From contig OZ038422.1 in the NCBI GenBank assembly GCA_964036155.1, positions 7,277,201 through 7,341,200 of the forward strand: a DNA stretch of 64,000 bases, written 5' to 3'. This stretch comes from Diploscapter coronatus (Eukaryota; Nematoda; Chromadorea; Rhabditida; Rhabditidae). A program made the position numbers and the translations under genes. The notes under the pieces are model-generated. The model was not told the origin of the DNA and did not search any database. It saw only the letters and a list, made by a program, of their open reading frames with translations. Within the stretch, counting starts at the first letter, position 1, and each line of letters starts with the position of its first letter. Shown piece after piece: positions 24,918 to 36,400 of this stretch.

Positions 24918-27900
24918 CTACATAGTGATAGTGTTATCAATTCGATTGCTGTTGATAGAGGAAGTCGCATCGCAGGAACCGAAGCCTGATTCTGGGAGCC
25001 AGCCTGTTCCTGAACATTGCAGAGTCGCTTGGCCTGTCACTGCATAACTGCAAGAGATTCTTGATACAAAATGCTCGAAGAAGATAAATCTACCCCTCGT
25101 CGCAATAGAGCAATGCCGCTGTGCCTTCTTCAAAATCTAATGATCGACCAGATTGAATGTATGTTATCTGGAGAAAATTGGTCTTCTTTGAATCATTCAA
25201 GAAAATCTAACCCTTCCATTCATAGGCGGTGCCAAAGGCATGCAGACTCCAGGCATGGCTGGTTCACGACTATTAATGCATTTGCCAAGAATTGGTCGGA
25301 ATGACCCTTTGCTGCATGTAGAAAACGTCGCGCCCTAGCATTTACAAATTGAGAATTTGTTGTGGAAATTGCAAGTACCAAAGAAGAATAACCATTTCGA
25401 CACCGAAGTGCTGCTGTTGTGCCCTCGGGGAACATGTTATAAGTGGATTCATAGGAGAATGTTATCTGAAATAGAATTTTAGATATTATTATGTAATACA
25501 CGATAACGAAGATCAGCCTGAATGCAACTTTCATTACCTGCAAAATAGCTCTATGATGACGAATAAGTTGTAAAAATAATTTAAAAAAAAAAAAACTGCA
25601 AAAATCATATAAATCAAGCATTTCGTGAAACTTCATCTAATCCAAGAATAAAATAAAATGCCAAATCTGATTACCTCTCCATAAGAAGGCGCGACAGGCA
25701 GCGGACACCCATCAACAGGCTGTCTCTTCATCATGGCCATCTTCGGCAGAGGAGCCCACAAGGCCTTCTTTTCTGTTTTGTTCAACTTGATGCTATCATC
25801 AGATGTGATTATTGGATTTGGGCTTGAAGTGGAAGAAATTGATGGAGTATATGGATCGTCGTTGAATGGACAGGAGCCAAGACCTAGGTTAACGTTTAGA
25901 TTTGCTGCAAAAATATCGTGGAACCGAGCAAGGGCAGGACAATTATATACGAATTGTGAATCGCGCGATTTTCAAACTAGCTAGAAATTCAATACTTGAA
26001 TATTGGATATGTCATCAAGATGACTACCAAAGATATGCGGACTTATATGAGTTAAAAGTCGGATGATTCCTTGTCACGATTGCTCGGCTTTCGAGAATAA
26101 ATAACTGACCAGGGAAAGGACTCCATCCGCCCGAGGATTCACAGGTCACTTTGGACAGTCCATCTGGTACAGCCCCATTGTCACAGGTCATCTTAGCAAC
26201 AGTGTGCTCTTCGTAGGGACCATCACCAGTCGCGTTGTAGGTTATCTAATGTGAAGAATGAGAAAAGCCTGATTTTTTAAGAAAATGTTCTTCATCAAAT
26301 AATTCCTCATTCTAGACATTTATTTTTCGCTTCTTCGTCATAACGATGTCAATAAATTACCGTGGCTCCAGGTATTTTCGGAATGGCTTTGCAATTGCTA
26401 ATTTTGAACGAAGCAGCCAACAAATTGCATGTTCCGAGTGCAGGAGGGTTCCATGCAGAATTCGTGCATATCGATGATGTTGTTCCTAAATTTTCAATAA
26501 CTTCACTGGAATTTTATTTTTACAAACCAGTAGCAAGATAATTAGGATTGCAAGCTATTGTGGCTATTGTGCCTGACGAATAGGGACCGGTGCTAGCTCC
26601 CTAAAGTTACATTTTTCAAGGCATTTTTTAAATCTACCAAGAAGTAAATTGGATACACATATGGCAAAGTTGCATCGTAATAATGCTAATAAAATTCTAT
26701 CCAAGCCTTTCATGATGCAAAGTTGTAACAAACCCAAATTCTCCGATTGAAAAAATAAAAAAAATCAAGGCTTACATTAGAATAAAGTACATTTCCATTG
26801 AAGATGAGTGGTATTCCAAAAGCGCACGATCCACTGCCTAGATCTAGGAGAAGACTAGTCATTTTATTAATTATATTAGGTTGGTAGGAAAGTTATGTCA
26901 GATGCAATGTTTTCTAGAGTTTACTTAAACATCTATCCAAATAAATTCCCAATGAAACATTGTTTTTTTTTTTCATTTTATCCTCATGGTAAAGTATATC
27001 CAGTCTAGCATCATTAAGCTCGCTTTTCATTTTTGGGAAAATAAACTTGACAAAAAATTGACTAATCCATTATTGAAGAAGAAATGATACTAGTTTTTTT
27101 TCAGAATATCTCACCCGATTGAATTCCACTAGAAGAAGATGGATTGCAAGTGGTTGTCAGGGGCGGACTCCACTGTCCAGAAATGCAACTGCTAGAGGCT
27201 GTGCCTGACACGACGAAATTTGCATTGCAAAGCACTGTCACTACTGTTCCCTGAAATTATCGGTGGTTATTGAAACATCATTTATTTTTCTTCTAGTAGC
27301 AGCATAAGAATGCTTTTTTAACATGATAAATTAATATTTTCAAATGGATAGGTTAGAAAAAAATCGGACTAAATAGTTATGGTTAGTAAAAACTACAGAA
27401 AAGCTTACAAAATCGTATTTAATTTACCTGTGAATATGCGTTGAGAGTGGTCTGTGGCATGCTGTAGGTCAATTGTCCATTCAGAGGAGGCAGAGGGGCT
27501 GAGCACGAGCCTGTCGTCGTTCCTGTCCCAGTGCCTATTCCTGAATATTTCTAACTAGGGAACTTTCTAATTCCTCAAAAAGACATATCTATGACAGAAC
27601 TTTCTTACAAGCCCAATATTTCTCAACAAACAAACCTCCAGTTCCACTCTGGACGCAAGTGGCCAACGTGCTTGGCTGCCAAACTCCATTCTGGCAAATT
27701 GCATAGTTCTGTCCTCCACTTATCGTATAGCCTGTATTGCAATTCATCGAGACTATTGTTCCCTGGAAGTTGAAAACCAATTGAAAATTTTATTGAAATG
27801 AGCTATATTGAGAGTTTCATGGAATATGTAAATGGATGGCAAGAAGGGATGAGAATTTTGAAGGCAGAAATTTAAATAGGCGTTCAAAATTATTTAAATT

Positions 27901-29919
27901 TCAGCTTATTCCCGATCAGACCGGAGAGAAAGATTGTCAGAACTCTCATTTAACCTATCCCTATAGTATTGTTTTCGCGAATTCGTATTTCTTTCAGGAA
28001 AATATTTTTAAAAATTGGCCACACATGGTAGCATCATAACTATGATTTTAAAGTACTTTTGTTGACCCATTAAAGATTAAGATAAAAATGATAAAGAAAA
28101 AATCGGTTACAGATATGTAGTTGCCGAATTGTGACAGGATCTGGTTGTAAGTGAGATGTCCGTTGAAGGGAGTCGGCATGACTGGACATGCTCCCTGACC
28201 GGTTTGAGTACCTCCTGTTCCACTCGCTAAATGAGTGCAACTGAATCATAGAGAGAAGAAAGCTATCTTTCAATTCAATTTTATCAAGGCTGCGTGAAAT
28301 GCAAGAAAAAATTTAAATAGCAGTTTAATGAATTTTAGATGGTTTTGAACATATTGTGAGGCGATACGGCGCTATTCTTCGGAAAATATCTTAGCGAATA
28401 GTTGAGAAATATGAATTTAAAACCAAAACTATCATACTTTGACATGTTCCAAGCGTCGGGGTCCAAATGCCATTTTGACATGTGGAAGTTAAAGAGCCAG
28501 AAACGGTCGTTCCGGAATTGCAGATCAGGGTTGCTATTGATGACTGAAACAAATAATGATAATCATTGCAGAATTCGAACTTGACTGAAATGAAAGAAGA
28601 ACAGACATGGCATTAATCCACTTTAAAATGTGATACGACCACAACAAAACTGGAAAAACGTGAGCCTTTTCGGTAGTGCCAGAGACTATCGTCTTTAGAT
28701 ACCATACTATTTTCTTGTGGTTGCATCTCGCTCTAAATGGAATAAATACCACCACGGATCAAAATTGATAAAGTCTCAACATTGAATGACCCATCAAGAT
28801 CCTGAGAATTGTCTCAACTTAATAACTTAATTGATCACACTATAAGTTGAGTCTGAATCAAAGGTGTGCGGCGGAAATTACTTAAAGTTTTTGGAAAAGG
28901 AACGAAAGTTATCCCAAAATATGTGGGACTAAAATTTCCGTACACCCCTGGCCTGAATCGTGTGGCGTAATCGATTAGTAAAATTCATTTCGAAGTAGAT
29001 AAAGCAATTTAATTACCGAAGGATATGAACCGATTCCGACTTGTGCCTGATTGTAGCTGATCTGTCCGTTGAATGGAGTGGCTATTCCCAGACAAGTTGT
29101 GCCTGTTCCCGTTCCGATGCCAGTACCTGAAAACTAGAAATGAGAATAATTTCCCAGAAAAGTCCCTAAATTATTGTTCATTAATTTTTAAAAAAATTTC
29201 TAACTAACTAAACTGAAATCTGTTAATGAGTAATGAATAATTAGTCTAAAGCTAGTAATGGGTTTCATCATCTACAAGTGATCAACGAATTTATTCTTCT
29301 CTATTTACAGACTAAAAGAGCCGCATCAAATGCATTGTGCAGTGATTGCATCACTCCATCATTGCTCATTCATCACAACAATTGCGGTTCAACCTTGTGG
29401 GACACATGTTCCGAGTTGAGCGGGTTGCCATCCTGCTTGCGTACAGCTCACTGACTGCGTGCCTGAGGCCGTATAGCCTGGGAAGCAGAACAGTTGGGCA
29501 GAAGTGCCGAAGGGGACGGTCTGCACGATGGAAGGGGTGTAGACGGCTTGGCCTGAGGAGACTTGGGATGCAAGAGCTCCGAGAGGAGCACAGCCGTTGC
29601 CAGTAGTGCCCACTGAAATAACTATGCATTCATTCAGTTCACTCAACTACTATCAATGCAATGGCGTATAAAGTTTAAAACCGTGCACAATAATTTGCGC
29701 ACTTCATTCGTGTTTATTCATGTTGAATCAGTACACATGAAACTTGAAATGCGCATTGATTGGTTCGCAATAATTCTCCAGGTCCCAATAAAAATGGACG
29801 AATGAAGTGCGCCCAGTATCATTAATAATTTCAAACTTTCATTAGTCACTGTATGCTGAATCGTAAAGGAAACACCACGATGAAAGTATTATTTGGACTC
29901 CTAACAGAATGTTTTGCAT
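24918..29919 (-). CDS. Secreted sushi/CCP repeat protein A (8 CCP modules)
   Basis: Seventeen exons from 29850-29919 (tentative) and 29394-29612 down to 25094-25167 and 24918-25047 sum to 2037 nt, 678 residues, all phases consistent. A signal-like start (MQNILLGVQIILSSWCFL) is followed by eight sushi/CCP modules. Each has the pattern C..P..NG.I.Y, G..A.L.C..GY, S.C...W.P.LGTC; the first spans residues 29-93 or so. Linkers between early modules are Gly-Thr repeats such as GIGTGTGTTTG. A longer Ser/Lys-rich spacer precedes module 7. The end is NRIDNTITM, with no membrane segment or GPI tail, so secretion is likely. CCP modules mediate protein binding in matrix and complement-like proteins; the ligand is unknown. 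It lies just downstream of sushi gene B in the same orientation and is probably its tandem duplicate. The first exon is the least certain; MSELNECIVISV in exon 2 is an alternative start. Confidence 0.8.
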
Positions 29920-30425
29920 CTTTACGACTCACCAATAGCTATTCTGCTGAGTTTTATGATCATTATCATTATTTTAGTTTATGTTTGTTAGATGACGTTT
30001 CAAGTAAAATGTTTAGGTTTAAGAAAGTTATTGATTACTGACAAGCCAAAATTACGATATTAGCTAAAGTCGCATACAAAAATTAGGTAACTTCTTCTTG
30101 ACGAACACAACTTCTATTTTAGGAAACTTTATTTATTTGCAAATTTTCAGACATAATTTTTGTACGAGACCTTAGATAATACGATCTTTCTGAGGAGATT
30201 ACGTGATATAGACTAGGATTACCGAATATGTCACCAGTTGGTCATCATCAGAATTTATAGGTCATTATTTTAATGCTGGGGAGTGCAGTAAAAAGAAACG
30301 CGGTTAATAAATACAAATGGCGATGATGATCAACTGTTGGGAAATATTGGAGACCACAAACTAGACAAATATCGTCATCCACTCAACAGTGCATTCAAAT
30401 CGTGTTCACGTTGGTGGTGCTTGAA
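29920..30425 (-). promoter_or_regulatory. Short intergenic gap between sushi B and sushi A
   Basis: 506 nt separate the sushi B stop (30426-30428) from the sushi A start. Two overlapping minus-strand AATAAA signals lie at 30128-30137, about 300 nt after the B stop. An acceptor-like CTCAGCAG ends at 29944, 25 nt before the A ATG and about 185 nt after the signal. This fits an operon or two separately promoted genes. Confidence 0.35.
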
Positions 30426-33400
30426 TCAGACCACACAATGGCTGAGGCCGTTTGAATCGGGCGACCAATTGCCTGCCTGACATACAGAAGTCGAAATGAC
30501 TCCGTCTAATCTCCAGCCAGATTCACAACTAATTGTTGCAGTTGTTCCTGCGGGGAACGGAGGCTGAGTTGTGGAGGGCTGACCGAGCGGAGGAGAATAG
30601 CTGACTGTGGAGTGATCGATGGTGAGAGTCTGAGTGCAAGAAGAGCCTGCGTCAGTCAGATTGGACGTGCCGTTGATGAAGTTGGTCTCGATTGGCTGTG
30701 TAGTCGAGGCCTGGTTCGGAATGAGCGGGGTAACAGAGCTGAGTCCCTCGGGCGAGACTAACCCAGTTATTATCCCTACAATTCATTGCTTCACTATCCA
30801 TGCAAAGGGATTCTGTCACCAACACAACCCCACTCTATATCATTTTATCGTGCAATTCCATTATTTCGAGACTCGTTTACAACGATGAAAAATCTTTCAA
30901 ACCTCCACCAGAGCATGTTCCAAGCTGAGTCCACTGGCCGTTGTTGCAGGTCGCAGTTGGGCTTCCCTGCACGGAGCCTCCGCTAGGGCAACTGATCGTT
31001 ACTGTTGTTCCTGACAATTTCACATCAAGTTCCGAATTGTATGTTTTCAAATTCACGAGATAGCGTGTCTTATCGAGAGAAGAAAAGAGCACGTCTTTTT
31101 CTACTATCTCTCAAAAAGATACTATTTTGTCCGTGCGGGAACTCGCGGGCTTTAAAGTTTACGAGTTTTTTTTTTTTTTTATCAAAATGCATATTTCTAG
31201 CCAAGATTGTGCGGAATTCAAATTTAGAAATCGGTTCGAAATTTCGAATCGATTTCTAAAATTTTATTCTCTCAAAATCGAAATGTGTGCACTGCTATGT
31301 TTATAAAGCATAAACTTCTGATACCTGAATTCCATGGTCCTAGCGACGATCCTGATGAATAAGATGGAGTTGCTCCGAGGGGAATGGGCGGGGCGAAGAT
31401 GCACTGTCCTGTACCCGTCCCAGTGCCAGTACCCGTTCCTCCCGTACAGGTGCCCATATTTGGGCTCCAAATTGCACTGCCTCCCTGATTCATGCATGAC
31501 GAAACGTAGCTCCCTGTATTTATATTTTCTAAGAATTCGTCGTGATTTTCAATCCTAAGGCTAAAATCATTCTAACTAGAAATTCACATAGGATATTGTT
31601 AGTAAAACATATATATTTTATTAGAAACAAAAGTTGCAAAATGATTGATGAAGGTTAGATGAGGAAATTATTTCAGTTGCAGAAACTCGTTAAAAATTCG
31701 GTCTATAAAGAGTCGACATTGCTGTCAAGTAACATTTCCGTGGAATAGCATCATTTTAAATCAAATCGTGGTTTTCTTTACCTGAAGCTATTGCTCCATT
31801 CTGACATTGCAACGTGGCTACAATTCCGACAGGGAATGGCCCGACAGTTTGCAAGTTGGAATAGGTGATTTGACCTGATTGCACAGCGGAGATGGCTTGG
31901 CATTGACCTGCAAAATTGTAAATTCCTTTACAGTAACTCAAGGACTAAACTGACCATTAGTAGTAGTTCCGGTCTGAGTGCACATTCCCAAAGTAACAGG
32001 GGACCACAAGCCATTTAGACATGTTGCAGTAGCTACCCCTGAATAGATTTTCATTCTGGGAAATTGAAAAAAAAAAAACTGTCAATTTGAAGTGTAGAGA
32101 TTTTCAACACTGCGCAAATAAAAATAGCGAATAATTCTCGATAAATTTTGTTGCAAGTATTGTAATTCGCATAAGTAATAGCCACACACACACACACACC
32201 TGACAGTGTGTCTTTCTTACCTTGAATCGACTGTCCAGAAGGACATTGTGCGGTTACAGTCGTTCCAGATGGAAATGGTCCAAATGGTCCGCTCGATGAA
32301 TAGGCCATTGTAGCTCCAAGCGGAGCTGCCATCGCTGTGCATGATCCTGAAAATACTATTCCTGATACGAATGATAGCATTCCACATTTTATGTTGAACT
32401 TATGAATCATGCTCATAATAGCACAAGAAAGATTGATCATTTTTCTGAGAAAAATAAGAATAGAAGTTAAGAAAGAATTTTTTTATACCTGTTCCCGTCC
32501 CAGTCCCCGTGCTGCTACAGGTTCCCAACGTCGCTGGCGACCAGACACCATTTTGACAGACTGCTGAACTGCTGCCTAAAATAGAGCTTTTATTTTAAGA
32601 AATTAGGAGCGGATCTAGGCAGAGCTTGCGCTCTCTATCTGGGCCCTTTTTAAAACTGCCAACTTTCCTCACCTTGCACAGTTCCTCCATTCGTGCATTG
32701 TACCGTGACTTGTGTTCCCGAGGGAAAAGGCCCGAGTTGCCCTCCCTGCGAGTAGACCAGATTAGCCCCTGCCGGAGCAATTTGCGCCATGCAATTGGCC
32801 CCTCCCGTTCCTGTGCCCGTTCCACCCAGGTTGCAAGTTCCCAGCGGAGGGTTCCAGACCCCATTCGAACAGGTCGTAGTCCCAGAGCCGGAGATCGAAT
32901 AGCCCACCTGGCAGGTCACTGTCGCCGTCGTTCCACTCTGCTTCGTCGGCTCAAATTTTCAAACGTCGTAATCTTGAAGCAAAGAAGGTGAGGAAATTGG
33001 GAATAGAAAATTTTGAAAAAGAAATGCTTTGCTCCAAAGAGTTAGATGAATTGATTTCGAGGATTTTCGAATTCACAACTCAACTCGTCTTCGTTGGATC
33101 TTCATGATCAAGAACTAGGGAATGAGTCTGCATGTACTTCCTTCATAAAATAAGATAAAGATGTCGGGAATAACATTTAAGATGCTTGTATCGCACTCAT
33201 AATGCTCATTCAAGAGCAGTATCTGGCAACAGGAAATGTTACTCTAAAAATTCTGAACGTCAAATGATTTCACTAACCTCGAATGAACTTCCTTGGGAGT
33301 AGGTGACCTGCCCATTGAGAATGACGGGATTGGCGCAGGCAACTCCACTGCCACCTGCAGGGAAATCATTTGTGACTGTTGCATTCGCTGAATCAACACA

Positions 33401-36400
33401 GTTCGATAAGAAGAAAATGGGAGAGTGAAATTGCAAATTATACGGGGAACTAATTGAAGTAGTGCGAAGTACACGACGATACAGGCCAATCACCAACCCA
33501 TTCAACTACCTATCAATTGTGCATTCAAGTGACATTTAGCTACAAATTACTTTATAGGAAAACGGAACATTTTAGTCAGACACAAGCCTTCTATCCTGGA
33601 AGTTCTGATTTTAAGGACAAGTTCATATTCATGATATTATGACATTGTCAAACTCTACTAGTTAGCATGATGACAGAAAAATTAACTCGCCATAACTGTG
33701 TGAGTACGTGCAAAGTTCTAGTGAAAAATGTGAACTGTATTAAACAAAAATAAAATGCAAAATTCATACCAGTTCCAGTTGATCCTTGATTGCAAGTCCC
33801 TAGAGTAGGTGGGCTCCAGGCTGAATTGCTGCAAGTACTGCTCAAAGTGCCTGATGCTGTGTAGCCTGGATTGCAAGTCAACGTTGCTACCGTGTTCGGT
33901 TGATGCACGGCTGAATTGGTTGTCAGAAAAGTAAAGCATGAAACTGCATACCAATGCTGTAGGGAGAGTAATTGATGTAGCCGTTGAATGGAGAAGCTAG
34001 ATCAGAGCAGGTACCTGCTCCAGTAGTGATCGGACAAGTGCCTGAACCAAATATAGTAGTCATTGATCAATTTGTACAATCAGAAATATTCGATGGTAAT
34101 CATAGCATTCTAATTGATAAAAAAAACTCACCCATCTGCGGCTGCCAAACGCCGTTAGTGCATATCGAGGAAACACTTCCTGTCGGTGCTGTGCCGATGT
34201 TGCACCTGGAAGGAGAAGTGATTATGAAAGACAGAAGTTAATCCGCGAAAAATGAACTTTGGAATGATAAATTCTTACATAAGGAAAGCTGTAGTTGCCG
34301 TGGGATACATATTTCCAGTTGGGGGGAGAGTGTACGATACCATTCCGTTGGTGTTCGTGATTGGAGAGCATGAGCCGGCTGCCTAGAACAAACGATTAGA
34401 TGAAGCAGGAAAAATTTCATTAGCGCAAGAAAATGCAAGCTGCAGCAAAATCTATCTAACGGCTACCAGTTATCAGCATGTCAATCATTACTGTTATTAG
34501 GTTTGGTTAGTTTCAGAAGAGTTTATTAGTCGCATGTTATTCTTTAGCAGCAATTCTTTAACAAACCTGTCTTTTGCTACGTTCTGTCTAAAATTGTTCC
34601 AATTTCATTAGATCTGTTTACATTTTTGGTTAGAAAGTTATGAAATTTTCTCACAATAGGGAAGCACTGTCCGAGTGCCTTGGACCACCCAGTATTGGTG
34701 CATGTCGCAGAAACATCTCCTCGCACTCCATAATTTGGGTTGCACGTAATTGTCACCGTGGAGCCGTGAGAGAAGGCAGCAGTGCTGTTCGAGAACGAAA
34801 GCTGCAATTCTGTCATCTCACCAGAGAAAAAATCATCAGAGAATTTTCAGTGGAGAATTTCTAGCATTTTATTTGAAAGAAACGTACTAGTTTTCCACGT
34901 ATGATTTAGCAAAATCTAATTATGAACATACGAAGATGTCAAAATTTTAGACCGCGACTACTCTTGTCCCAAGAATGAGTACTATTATCCCAAAGATTTG
35001 AAGCGAGTATTTTATGTCTCAAAAGTGAATACTCTTGTCCAAAATGCCATTTCACTCTATTTCTCCTTACTTTTCCCACTTGAATAAATCGAACACAACA
35101 TCAAAAGATTGTTTCCTTTTCTCGCATATGATGTCTTCAAACCTGTCATTTCAAACAGCAACAACACAAAATGAAACTCACATATCCATTAGCAGGCTGT
35201 TGCAGTGGGGAGCAGTGGATTGTAAAGAGGGAAGTGCAGAAGGAGAGGGGCGGAGTCCACTCGCCCGAGTGGCAGGTGGATGTGGCTTGCGAGGTCAAAA
35301 CGAAGCCGAGATTGCACATCACCGTGGCAGTTGTTGCTTCGGAATAACGGTCTAGAAATTAAGCGTAAGAAAACAATAGTTGAAAAGGAGTGAACAACCT
35401 CCTTGAGACAGAGTCGAGTAGACAATGTTAGAATTGGGTGGTTTGATGACTGCAGCACAAGTCTGAGGGGCATCAGAAGCAACGATTAAACTGGGATGCA
35501 GAGCTTCTGAAGGAGATTTTTTCGTTGAGCATTGAAAGCTTGAGCTATATAAACTGTCGATGCTAAGATGATATTCGATGGAAAGGAAAAACTCTAAGAA
35601 AATCCCGGAAGAAATAATGAAAGTCATCGCCATTATCACAAAAATTAGAAATGAATTCAATTTTCGGGTATCAGTAGATTTGTAGCACAATTGGGAAGAG
35701 TTGTAACGAAAAAGTGGAGTGAGTAGATTCGTAGCATATGCTATACATTTTTCATTTTAATGCATTACGAATATTCTCATTTATGTTGCAATGTTCTCAC
35801 TTCCCATCTTATTGCAAATCCACCTACACAATTTTCGTCTGTATCATATCAAAAATAAAGAAAAGAAGAGCGTCTTACTTGATTGACTGACGCAATAGCC
35901 GATTCCTTCGTTTGGATACCAGCCATTTTGAGTGCACATGAGAATACTCTGCCCTGCAGCCGCATAGCCGGCGCCACATTTGAGTGTGGCTGTCGCGCCC
36001 AACTGGTGACCGTCCACTGGAGTGACTTCCCTCTCAGGCAGGTCGGAGTAGATTATCTGAAAGTGTGGAATTGAAATTTTTGAAAAGTCTAAAGTGCGAC
36101 TCGGTGATGTCATTATTAATGTCGGCACTAAAACTATCCAAAAGTTTCAGAGACGCATAAATTTAGAATATCACACGCTTGAAGTAAACTAAAAAGAAAA
36201 GTCGAGGGAAGAGAGATAGGATATATTTAAATTTCAATTTTTTATTCAAAAACAATTAATACCTCTGCATTGACAACCGAATCGATGCTCCTGCATTTCT
36301 CCACATGCTGCTTCTCCACTGGCTGATCTTTGGCGACAGCGAGTTGAGGCGATTCGTCTCCCCATCCAAAGCAGAATGGCTGTTCTTCTCGAGTGAAATT

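Noticed and set aside
29394..30428. Sushi A and B as one continuous gene
   Set aside because: The B frame ends in TGA right after its last module Cys. No in-phase donor keeps that Cys, and poly(A) signals follow. Two genes fit better, though cDNA could change this.
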